Made by a program: the position numbers and the translations under genes. From positions 16,008-80,007 of the forward strand of contig NZ_BMND01000031.1 of the NCBI RefSeq assembly GCF_014646275.1: a stretch of 64,000 bases of DNA, given 5' to 3'. Below the pieces are notes generated by a model. The model saw only the letters and a list, made by a program, of their open reading frames with translations. It did no database searches and was not told where the DNA came from. This document shows positions 45,999-53,769 of this stretch, piece by piece. Each line of letters opens with the position of its first letter. Positions within the stretch are counted from its first letter, which is position 1. The stretch comes from Streptomyces kronopolitis (GTDB lineage Bacteria > Actinomycetota > Actinomycetes > Streptomycetales > Streptomycetaceae).

Positions 45999-46583
45999 GT
46001 GAACAAGAAGCTTGTGGCTGCACTGTCCGGCGGTGCGGCACTGGTGCTCGCGCTGACCGGCTGCAGCGACGACGGCAACAAGAAGCTCAACGACTGGGCG
46101 AAGAGTTTCTGCGACCCTGCGCAGGCTCAGTTCAAGCAGATCCAGGACGCCAACGGCGCCATGCAGACGGCCGACAACGGCAGCACCGACTCCAAGAAGG
46201 TGCAGCAGACAGACTCGGCGGCGTTCCAGAAGATCTCCCAGGCGTACGCCTCGCTGGCCAAGTCCCTGGAGAAGGCCGGGCCGCCGCCCACCGACCAGGG
46301 CAAGACGGCCCAGCAGAACGCGGTCAAGGAACTCAACTCGCTGTCCAAGGGGTACGCCGACCTCCAGAAGCAGGTCAACAAGCTGGACACCTCGGACAAG
46401 CTCAAGTTCGCGGACGGTCTGCGCGACCTCTCCAACGGCATCAACAAGCTCAACAAGCAGAGCGAGGCCGCCTTCAAGAACCTCGAGGCCGGCGACGTCG
46501 GCACGGCGATGGCCGCCCAGAAGGGCTGTCAGAACCCGGCCGCGTCCGGCTCCCCGGCCCCGACGCAGTCCAAGAAGTCCTAG
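45999..46583 (+). CDS. Small secreted lipoprotein
   Basis: 194 residues from GTG 45999 (MNKKLVAALSGGAALVLALTGCSDD); an in-frame ATG at 45981 would spoil the signal peptide. Lipobox LTGC sets the mature Cys at residue 22. The rest is a soluble helical domain rich in Lys, Gln and Ser with heptad-like spacing (LNSLSKGYADLQKQVNKLD), two Cys (SFCDPAQ and QKGCQNP) and a Ser/Pro tail. No enzyme motif; probably an envelope protein of unknown role. Confidence 0.82.
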   Translation: MNKKLVAALSGGAALVLALTGCSDDGNKKLNDWAKSFCDPAQAQFKQIQDANGAMQTADNGSTDSKKVQQTDSAAFQKISQAYASLAKSLEKAGPPPTDQGKTAQQNAVKELNSLSKGYADLQKQVNKLDTSDKLKFADGLRDLSNGINKLNKQSEAAFKNLEAGDVGTAMAAQKGCQNPAASGSPAPTQSKKS

Positions 46584-46645
46584 CGGTCGGCAGCAGCGGC
46601 AGGGGACGGCGGACCGCGCGCACGCGGCTCCGCCACCGCCCGGGA

Positions 46646-46686
46646 CGGCCCGGCGACGCGCCCGGAAGGGACGCGGCGCCGGGCCG
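46646..46686 (+). terminator. Probable terminator of lipoprotein gene
   Basis: Outer stem CGGCCCGGCG/CGCCGGGCCG (10 bp, perfect) enclosing an inner CGCG/CGCG pairing. Confidence 0.55.
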
Positions 46687-46692
46687 TCGCCG

Positions 46693-46716
46693 ATTGTCGG
46701 TGGCAGGGCCGACAAT
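46693..46716. promoter_or_regulatory. Inverted repeat over methyltransferase promoter
   Basis: ATTGTCGG-N8-CCGACAAT, perfect 8-bp arms, ends six bases before the GTG start. The right arm holds GACAAT, a good -10 box for a leaderless mRNA beginning at the GTG. A repressor bound here would block the promoter. Confidence 0.5.
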
Positions 46717-46722
46717 GGAGGC

Positions 46723-48261
46723 GTGAGTACGCACCTCCCCACCGCAGATGCCCAGGACCCCGAGAGCACCGCCCGCACCACCCGGCTGCGCGAGGCGCTG
46801 CTGGCCGCCGACTTCACCGCCGACGGGCTGCTGGAGCTGCTCGGCGCCCCGGCCTATGCCGCGCTGGCGCGCAGCGAGACCGTCCCCGCGCTGCGGGCGA
46901 CGCGCGGCGACGGCCCGCTGGAGACCCTGGTGCGGCTGTTCCTGCTGCAGCGTCCGGTGGCGCCGGCGCGGGCACAGGCCGCGCTGCCGGTCGCGGACTG
47001 CCTCGCCGACGGCTGGCTGGTGCGGGACGGCGAGGAACTGCGCGCCAGTGTGGACGTCCGTCCGTACGGCGGTCCCGAGGGGCAGGACTGGTGGATCGTC
47101 TCCGACCCGGGGTGCGCGGTCGGCGGTGCCGGCGGCATCCGGGGCGCCGGGGACGCGGACCGCGCCGAGCTGGTGCTCGGCGTCGGCGGCGCCTCCACGA
47201 CCCTGGCCGGCATCACCGTGCGCCGCCCGGTCGCCAGTGCCCTCGATCTCGGTACGGGCTCCGGCATCCAGGCGCTGCACGCCGCGCAGCACGCGACCCG
47301 GGTCACCGCCACCGACCTCAACCCCCGGGCGCTGCGGATCACCGCGCTCACGCTGGCGCTCTCCGGAGCCCGGCCGGCGGATCTGCGGGAGGGCTCGCTG
47401 TTCGAGCCCGTCGGGGAGGAGACCTACGACCTGATCGTGTCCAACCCCCCATTCGTGATCTCGCCGGGCGCCCGGCTGACCTACCGCGACGGCGGCATGG
47501 GCGGCGACGACCTGTGCCGCACGCTCGTCCAGCAGGCGGCCGCGCGGCTCAACGACGGCGGGTACTGCCAGCTGCTGGCCAACTGGCAGCATGTGGCGGG
47601 CGAGGAGTGGCAGGACCGGCTGCGCTCGTGGGTGCCGCGCGGCTGCGACGCCTGGATCGTGCAGCGCGAGGTGCAGGACATCACCCAGTACGCCGAGCTG
47701 TGGCTGCGGGACGCGGGGGACCACCGCGCCGGTGACGAGACGTACGCCGCGCGGTACGACGCCTGGCTCGACGAGTTCGAGGCGCACAAGACCAAGGCCG
47801 TCGGCTTCGGCTGGATCACGCTGCGCAAGTCCGGGGCGGACACTCCCTCGATCACGGTCGAGGAATGGCCGCATCCGGTCGAGCAGCCCCTGGGGGAGTC
47901 GGTCGTCGGACACTTCGCCCGCCAGGACTACCTGCGCGACACGGACGACGCGGCGCTGCTGGCCGCCCATTTCCGGCTCACCGACGGGGTGGTGCAGGAG
48001 CAGGTCGGGCCCCCCGGGGCGGAGGACCCGGAGCACGTGGTGCTGCGTCAGAACCGCGGTATGCGGCGGGCGGCGAAGGTGGACACGGTCGGCGCGGGCT
48101 TCGCCGGGGTGAGCGACGGCACGCTGCCCGCCGGGCGGATCCTGGACGCCATCGCCCAACTCGTCGGCGAGGACCCGGTCCTGCTGCGCGACCGCACCCC
48201 GGCCACGATCCGGATGCTGATCGGGCAGGGGTTCCTGGAGCCGGTGGCGGCGAGCGGCTGA
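46723..48261 (+). CDS. Class I SAM-dependent methyltransferase (HemK/PrmC-like core)
   Basis: 512 residues from GTG 46723, likely leaderless because GGAGG is only one base from the start. The N-terminal ~150 residues are an extra winged-helix-like domain; the central part is a Rossmann methyltransferase with ALDLGTGSGIQALHAA (motif I), VTATDLNPRALRIT (acidic loop) and DLIVSNPPFVISPG (NPPF, the N/Q- or amino-methylating signature). A C-terminal domain of ~150 residues follows. NPPF suggests methylation of a planar nitrogen in protein or rRNA. Target unknown. Confidence 0.85.
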   Translation: MSTHLPTADAQDPESTARTTRLREALLAADFTADGLLELLGAPAYAALARSETVPALRATRGDGPLETLVRLFLLQRPVAPARAQAALPVADCLADGWLVRDGEELRASVDVRPYGGPEGQDWWIVSDPGCAVGGAGGIRGAGDADRAELVLGVGGASTTLAGITVRRPVASALDLGTGSGIQALHAAQHATRVTATDLNPRALRITALTLALSGARPADLREGSLFEPVGEETYDLIVSNPPFVISPGARLTYRDGGMGGDDLCRTLVQQAAARLNDGGYCQLLANWQHVAGEEWQDRLRSWVPRGCDAWIVQREVQDITQYAELWLRDAGDHRAGDETYAARYDAWLDEFEAHKTKAVGFGWITLRKSGADTPSITVEEWPHPVEQPLGESVVGHFARQDYLRDTDDAALLAAHFRLTDGVVQEQVGPPGAEDPEHVVLRQNRGMRRAAKVDTVGAGFAGVSDGTLPAGRILDAIAQLVGEDPVLLRDRTPATIRMLIGQGFLEPVAASG

Positions 48262-48352
48262 CGAGGGCGGGCGGAGGCAGGGGTGCGGGACACGCGGAAG
48301 TCGTTCACCCGGCGTTCGCCCGGTGGCCGCCCCGGCGTGCCACGCTCCCCGC

Positions 48353-48550
48353 ATGGAGAGTGGACCCGAGGCCTTCGCCGGTGCCGCGTTCGCGCTGTTC
48401 GGCGGCGGACTGCTGGCGTGGACGGGCGTGTGCCTGCGGACCGGTGCGCCGGTCGCCGACGGTGTGAGCCGTCCGGTCGCCACCGCGACGGCGCTGCTGT
48501 GCGGGGTGGCGTTCCTCGTCACGGGCTGCTGGCTGCTGGCGGCCCTGTAG
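48353..48550 (+). CDS. Small two-helix membrane protein
   Basis: 65 residues, ATG 48353. Two hydrophobic segments (AGAAFALFGGGLLAWTGVCL and ATALLCGVAFLVTGCWLLAAL) around a short loop. Third-position bias is typical of the genome. No family recognised. A gene of its own between the methyltransferase and a secreted protein. Confidence 0.65.
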   Translation: MESGPEAFAGAAFALFGGGLLAWTGVCLRTGAPVADGVSRPVATATALLCGVAFLVTGCWLLAAL

Positions 48551-48782
48551 CCGCCGCCCGCCGGGCTCCGGCCGCCGTGCGACGGCCTCGCGCTCCACGG
48601 CTCTGACGAGGCACGACATTCACTTCAGGCCAGTTCTGTCGTAGTTGGCCGATCTGTGGCGGTTCGAGGGAACTTTCCGGTGCTGTCACTCATGTTCCTC
48701 AGTGAAGGTCTCCACAGGCCGGTCGGCCGGCCCACGGCCATCGGACCGGCAGGCGCACCGACCCCATCAGTGAGGAACTCAG

Positions 48783-49187
48783 ATGAACCGTGCACTTCGC
48801 TACGCCACCGTCGGCGTCATCGCCGTCTCCCTGCTCGCCGGCGGCTCCGCCGCGGCCTTCGCCGCGCCGCAGCAGCTCCACACGCCCGCCGCGGTCGTGG
48901 CCGCCGCGCCGGCCGCCGCCAGCCTGACGGCCAAGGCCAGCGCGACGACGGTCAACGCCTGGCAGGAGTTCCGGATCTCCGGTGCCGCCAAGGGCATCAA
49001 GGCCGGCACCAAGGTCACCGTCCAGCAGAAGCAGGGCACCAAGTGGGTCTCGCTGCCCGCGCAGTCGCCGGTCAACTCCAAGGGCGCCTACTCGGTGCGG
49101 GTCAAGCTCGGCCTCAAGGGCGTCAACCAGCTCCGCATCGGCGCCGGCACCACCGTCTCGCCGGTGGTCAAGGTCACCGTCCGCTGA
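48783..49187 (+). CDS. Secreted Ig-like small protein
   Basis: 134 residues, ATG 48783 after GAGG. Signal peptide MNRALRYATVGVIAVSLLAGG with a cleavage site near AFA-AP (residue ~28). Mature part ~105 residues, rich in Val, Thr, Lys and Gly with a beta-sandwich-like pattern (VTVQQKQGTKWVSLPAQSPV), no cysteines. Resembles bacterial surface-adhesion or Ig-like repeats; exported protein of unknown role. Own leader of ~230 bases. Confidence 0.8.
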   Translation: MNRALRYATVGVIAVSLLAGGSAAAFAAPQQLHTPAAVVAAAPAAASLTAKASATTVNAWQEFRISGAAKGIKAGTKVTVQQKQGTKWVSLPAQSPVNSKGAYSVRVKLGLKGVNQLRIGAGTTVSPVVKVTVR

Positions 49188-49194
49188 CCCCGGA

Positions 49195-49216
49195 CGGTCC
49201 GGTCACGGCCGGACCG
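49195..49216. terminator. Terminator between convergent genes
   Basis: Eight-bp stem CGGTCCGG/CCGGACCG with a six-base loop, between the secreted protein and the DUF2752 gene. Confidence 0.55.
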
Positions 49217-49241
49217 CCCCCGTCCGCTCCGTCGGCGCGTC

Positions 49242-49682
49242 CTAGCCGACGAGATTGCGGGCGACCATCCACACCGCGGCAATGCCGAGCACCACGGCAT
49301 TGCCGCGGCCGGTCACCCGCGGCCGGTACGTGCGCCCGGCCAGCCCGGCGCCCAGCCAGCGGGCGACGGCGTACGCCGCCACCGGCACGCCCAGCGTCAG
49401 CAGCACGGCGTTGTCGTGGAAGGCCCGCGCCACCTCGCCGTGCATCAGGTCGTACGCCATCCGCGTCCCGCCGCATACCGGGCACAGCAGCCCGGTGGCC
49501 CATTTGAACGGGCAGGGGAGCAGCAGCTGACCCGGCCGGTGCGGATCGGTGTGCCAGAGATAGACGCCGGCGGGGACGCCTAGGCCGAGCGCCAGCGCCG
49601 CGACGCGCAGGGTGCGCCGGCGCACCGCCGCCCCCGTGGGCCCCGCGGGCTCGGCGGGACCCCACGGCTCCTCGGGACTCAC
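49242..49682 (-). CDS. DUF2752 membrane protein
   Basis: 146 residues from GTG 49682, overlapping the upstream gene stop as GTGA. Signature CPFKWATGLLCPVCGGTRMAY (paired Cys plus CGGTR) defines DUF2752, a small protein with three helices and unknown role. Coupled to the proline-rich gene upstream. Confidence 0.85.
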   Translation of the reverse strand: MSPEEPWGPAEPAGPTGAAVRRRTLRVAALALGLGVPAGVYLWHTDPHRPGQLLLPCPFKWATGLLCPVCGGTRMAYDLMHGEVARAFHDNAVLLTLGVPVAAYAVARWLGAGLAGRTYRPRVTGRGNAVVLGIAAVWMVARNLVG

Positions 49683-50275
49683 ACGCTCAGCGACCTGGCG
49701 TAGTTGACCTGGTTGAGCACGTACATGACCTGCTCGCGGGACTGCACCGGGATCATCGTGGAGTGGTGCCGGCCGCCGCTGTTCACCGTGACCTGCACAA
49801 ATCCGGTCGTCACCCGCTCCTTCATCAGCAGGAAGAGCAGACCGAGCAGACAGAAGAGGAAGAAGACGATGGCGAGCACGACCGCGTGCGTCGGCATCCG
49901 CTCCTCGGTCCGCGACATGTCCGTCGCCGTCCACACCGCGCCCCGCAGCGGCATCGGCCCCGCGGGCGTCATGATCGTGTCACCGCTGACCGCGATGTCG
50001 CCGAGCGACAGCATCATCCCGCCGGGCTGCGCACCGCCCTGGTGGCCGCCGGGTGCGAAGCCCGGTGCGGGCGGCGGCTGCGCGCCGGCGTGCGGGGCGC
50101 CGTAGCCGGGCGGCGGCTGCGCGGGGGACTGCGGGAAGCCGTATCCCGGCTCCCCGGGGCCGCCGCCCTGCGGGAAGCCGTAGCCGGAGCCGGAGGGCGC
50201 GCCGCCGTCCGGTGCGGCGTATGGGTTCTGGCCGGGCGGCTGTTCCGGTGGCGGTCCGGGGTACTGCTGCGCCAT
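49679..50275 (-). CDS. Proline-rich single-pass membrane protein
   Basis: 198 residues from ATG 50275 (GGGGGGA upstream). The N-terminal ~95 residues are low-complexity Pro/Gly/Gln/Tyr (repeats like GYGFPQ), probably disordered. A short conserved core LGDIAVSGDTIMTPAGPMPL leads to a helix AVVLAIVFFLFCLLGLLFLLM and an extracytoplasmic segment with VQVTVNSGGRHHSTMIPV. Likely a membrane protein with a disordered cytoplasmic arm; function unknown. Paired with DUF2752. Confidence 0.8.
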   Translation of the reverse strand: MAQQYPGPPPEQPPGQNPYAAPDGGAPSGSGYGFPQGGGPGEPGYGFPQSPAQPPPGYGAPHAGAQPPPAPGFAPGGHQGGAQPGGMMLSLGDIAVSGDTIMTPAGPMPLRGAVWTATDMSRTEERMPTHAVVLAIVFFLFCLLGLLFLLMKERVTTGFVQVTVNSGGRHHSTMIPVQSREQVMYVLNQVNYARSLSV

Positions 50276-50782
50276 GAGTGGTCCCCCCGAGGGTGTGTGA
50301 CGACGGCCGTACTCGGCTCGAACGGCGAGCCGTGCCGTGTCCATCCTGCCAGCCCGCTCACATGCTGTATCAAGGCAATGACGGCATTCGGTGCCGCCCG
50401 GTGACGGTCCGCGGCCCGCGGACGGCACGGGCCGCGGCGCCGGGCGGGCGGGGACCGTGCCGGGGATTCGTCACTGTGTGAGATCACCGGTGGTGCCCGG
50501 ACCGCGGCCTCGCGGGAAGTCGTCCGAGGTGGGCGCCGGGAAGCGGCGCGGGCCCGCCATGATCCACCGGGCCCGTTCCCGGCCCGCGGCGAACGCCTGG
50601 TGCGGTCCGTGCGGCATGAAGGCATGTAGTCGGGTTACCGTTCGAGTGGCGTTGCGGGGTTTTTCCGTTTGACACGGGGCCGGGAGGTACCGTCACACTC
50701 CGCAGCGTCAAGCGTCACCGCAGTGCGCCCCCAACGTCCGACCGGGGGGTATTCCCAGCGTCGACCGGAGAGAAGAGCGAAG
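50276..50782. promoter_or_regulatory. Intergenic region with topA promoter candidate
   Basis: About 500 bases without a credible gene. TTGACA at 50669-50674 is an ideal -35 box, but the only TAnnnT near it, TACCGT at 50688-50693, leaves a 13-bp spacer. The leader to the topA start would be about 90 bases. Unusual spacing fits the supercoiling-sensitive topA promoters described in Streptomyces, though the start site is unproven. Confidence 0.4.
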
Positions 50783-53617
50783 TTGTCCCCGACCAGCGAG
50801 ACCACAGGCGGCGGCCGTCGACTCGTCATCGTCGAGTCGCCTGCCAAGGCAAAGACGATCAAGGGCTATCTCGGCCCTGGCTACGTGGTCGAGGCCAGCG
50901 TCGGGCACATCCGTGACCTGCCCAACGGCGCCGCAGAGGTCCCCGCGAAGTACAAGGGCGAGCCCTGGGCCCGCCTCGGCGTGAACGTCGACGCCGACTT
51001 CCAGCCGATCTACGTCGTCAACAGCGATAAGAAGGACCAGGTCAAGAAGCTCAAGGAGCTGCTGGCCGAGTCCGATGAGCTCTATCTCGCCACAGATGAG
51101 GACCGGGAGGGCGAGGCCATCGCCTGGCACCTCCAGGAGATCCTCAAGCCCAAGGTCCCCGTCCACCGGATGGTCTTCCACGAGATCACCAAGGACGCGA
51201 TCCGCGAGGCGGTGGCCAATCCGCGCGATCTGAACCAGAAGCTGGTCGACGCCCAGGAGACCCGCCGGATCCTCGACCGCCTCTACGGCTACGAGGTCTC
51301 GCCGGTCCTGTGGAAGAAGGTCATGCCCCGGCTGTCGGCCGGCCGCGTGCAGTCCGTCGCGACCCGTCTCGTCGTCGAGCGGGAGCGCGAGCGCATCGCG
51401 TTCCGTTCCGCCGAGTACTGGGACCTGACCGGCACCTTCGCCACCGGCCGGGCCGGCGACGCCAGCGACCCGTCGGTGCTGACCGCCCGCCTGAACAGCG
51501 TCGACGGCCGCCGTATCGCCCAGGGCCGTGACTTCGGTCCCAACGGGCAGCTCAAGAACGACGTGCTCCATCTGGACGAGGCGAACGCCCGCGCGCTCGC
51601 CGCCGCCCTGGAGCACACCGACTTCGCGGTCCGCTCGGTCGAGTCCAAGCCCTACCGCCGCTCGCCGTACGCCCCGTTCCGGACGACCACCCTCCAGCAG
51701 GAGGCCAGCCGCAAGCTCGGCTTCGGCGCGAAGTCCACGATGCAGGTGGCGCAGAAGCTGTACGAGAACGGCTTCATCACCTATATGCGTACGGACTCCA
51801 CCACGCTCTCGGACACCGCGGTCGCCGCGGCCCGGGCGCAGGTGACGCAGCTGTACGGCGCGAGCTACCTCCCGGACAAGCCGCGCACCTACGCGGGCAA
51901 GGTCAAGAACGCCCAGGAGGCGCACGAGGCGATCCGCCCCTCCGGCGACCGCTTCCGCACCCCGGCCGAGACCGGTCTGACCGGCGATCAGTTCAAGCTC
52001 TACGAGCTGATCTGGAAGCGGACCGTCGCCTCCCAGATGAAGGACGCGACCGGCAACTCCGTCACCGTCAAGATCGGTGGCCGGGCCGCCGACGGCCGGG
52101 ACGCCGAGTTCAGCGCGTCCGGCAAGACCATCACCTTCCACGGCTTCCTCAAGGCCTATGTGGAGGGCGCCGACGACCCGAACGCCGAGCTGGACGACCG
52201 CGAGCGCCGGCTGCCGCAGGTCGCCGAGGGCGACGCGCTGGCCGCGCAGGAGATCACCGCCGACGGGCACGCCACCAAGCCGCCCGCCCGCTACACCGAG
52301 GCCACGCTGGTCAAGGAGCTGGAGGAGCGTGAGATCGGCCGCCCGTCGACGTACGCGTCGATCATCGGCACGATCCTCGACCGCGGCTACGTCTTCAAGA
52401 AGGGCACCGCGCTCGTCCCGTCGTTCCTGTCGTTCGCGGTGGTCAACCTCCTGGAGAAGCACTTCGGCCGGCTGGTCGACTACGACTTCACCGCCAGGAT
52501 GGAGGACGACCTCGACCGCATCGCGCGCGGTGAGGCGCAGTCCGTGCCGTGGCTGCGGCGCTTCTACTACGGCGAGGGCGACGCCGAGGGTGCCGCCTCG
52601 GATGCCGGCAACGGCGACGGCGACCATCTCGGCGGTCTGAAGGAGCTGGTCGAGGACCTGGGCGCGATCGACGCCCGGGAGATCTCGTCCTTCCCGGTCA
52701 GCGACGACATCAAGCTGCGGGTCGGCCGCTACGGCCCGTACGTCGAGCGCGGGGAGAAGGACGCCGAGGGCCACCAGCGCGCCGACGTCCCCGACGACCT
52801 GGCGCCCGACGAGCTGACCGTGGAGTACGCGGAGGAGCTGCTCGCCAAGCCGAGCGGCGACTTCGAGCTGGGCATGGACCCGGACAGCGGCCACCAGATC
52901 GTCGCCAAGGACGGCCGCTACGGCCCCTACGTCACCGAGATCCTGCCCGAGGGCACCCCGAAGACGGGCAAGAACGCGGTCAAGCCGCGCACCGCCTCGC
53001 TCTTCAAGTCGATGTCCCTGGACACCGTGACCCTGGCGGACGCGCTCAAGCTGATGTCGCTGCCGCGCGTCGTCGGCAAGGACCCCGAGGGCGTGGAGAT
53101 CACCGCGCAGAACGGCCGCTACGGCCCGTATCTGAAGAAGGGCACCGACTCGCGCTCCCTGGAGGGCGAGGAGCAGCTCTTCACGATCACCGTCGAGGAG
53201 GCGCTGGCGATCTACGCCCAGCCCAAGCAGCGCGGCCGGGCCGCCGCCAAGCCGCCGCTGAAGGAGCTGGGCACGGACCCGGTCAGCGGCAAGCCGGTGG
53301 TGGTCAAGGACGGCCGGTTCGGCGCGTATGTGACCGACGGCGAGACCAACGCGACCCTGCGGCGGGACGACGACGTCGAGACGGTCACCGCCGAGCGCGG
53401 CTACGAGCTGCTGGCGGAGAAGCGCGCCAAGGGGCCGGCGAAGAAGACCGCCAAGAAGGCGGCCAAGAAGGCGCCGGCCAAGAAGACGGCCGCGAAGAAG
53501 ACGGCGGCCAAGAAGACCGCGGCGAAGAAGACCACCACGGCCAAGAAGACGACCGCCAAGAAGGCCACCGCGAAGACCGCGGCGGCCAAGAAGACGGCGG
53601 CGCCGGCCGAGGACTAG
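50783..53617 (+). CDS. topA: DNA topoisomerase I with histone-like C-terminal tail
   Basis: 944 residues from TTG 50783 (MSPTSETTGGGRRLVIVESP). TOPRIM domain with VIVESPAKAKTIKGYLGPGY and ATDEDREGEAIAWHL (acidic triad). Type IA core with the active-site Tyr in FITYMRTDSTTLS. The C-terminal half carries four repeats of a RYGPYV/GRFGAYV motif (actinobacterial CTD repeats, which replace zinc fingers). The last ~50 residues are lysine/alanine repeats (KKTAKKAAKKAPAKKTAAKK). Relaxes negative supercoils; the lysine tail is known in Streptomyces TopA to raise processivity. Essential gene. Confidence 0.97.
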   Translation: MSPTSETTGGGRRLVIVESPAKAKTIKGYLGPGYVVEASVGHIRDLPNGAAEVPAKYKGEPWARLGVNVDADFQPIYVVNSDKKDQVKKLKELLAESDELYLATDEDREGEAIAWHLQEILKPKVPVHRMVFHEITKDAIREAVANPRDLNQKLVDAQETRRILDRLYGYEVSPVLWKKVMPRLSAGRVQSVATRLVVERERERIAFRSAEYWDLTGTFATGRAGDASDPSVLTARLNSVDGRRIAQGRDFGPNGQLKNDVLHLDEANARALAAALEHTDFAVRSVESKPYRRSPYAPFRTTTLQQEASRKLGFGAKSTMQVAQKLYENGFITYMRTDSTTLSDTAVAAARAQVTQLYGASYLPDKPRTYAGKVKNAQEAHEAIRPSGDRFRTPAETGLTGDQFKLYELIWKRTVASQMKDATGNSVTVKIGGRAADGRDAEFSASGKTITFHGFLKAYVEGADDPNAELDDRERRLPQVAEGDALAAQEITADGHATKPPARYTEATLVKELEEREIGRPSTYASIIGTILDRGYVFKKGTALVPSFLSFAVVNLLEKHFGRLVDYDFTARMEDDLDRIARGEAQSVPWLRRFYYGEGDAEGAASDAGNGDGDHLGGLKELVEDLGAIDAREISSFPVSDDIKLRVGRYGPYVERGEKDAEGHQRADVPDDLAPDELTVEYAEELLAKPSGDFELGMDPDSGHQIVAKDGRYGPYVTEILPEGTPKTGKNAVKPRTASLFKSMSLDTVTLADALKLMSLPRVVGKDPEGVEITAQNGRYGPYLKKGTDSRSLEGEEQLFTITVEEALAIYAQPKQRGRAAAKPPLKELGTDPVSGKPVVVKDGRFGAYVTDGETNATLRRDDDVETVTAERGYELLAEKRAKGPAKKTAKKAAKKAPAKKTAAKKTAAKKTAAKKTTTAKKTTAKKATAKTAAAKKTAAPAED

Positions 53618-53681
53618 CCGACCGCGCGGCCGGGTCAGGTCAGGCCAGGACGGTCGCCCGGTGGCAAAACCGCAGGACAGA

Positions 53682-53716
53682 GGCGGACCCGACGGATTCC
53701 TTCCGTCGGGTCCGCC
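53682..53716 (+). terminator. Terminator of topA
   Basis: Perfect 15-bp stem GGCGGACCCGACGGA/TCCGTCGGGTCCGCC with a five-base loop, followed by CATTTG. The next gene therefore needs its own promoter or read-through within 50 bases. Confidence 0.85.
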
Positions 53717-53769
53717 CATTTGTTCGGGCGGCCGCTCGACGGCGTGGGGTGTCCCGATAGGCTGGCGAG

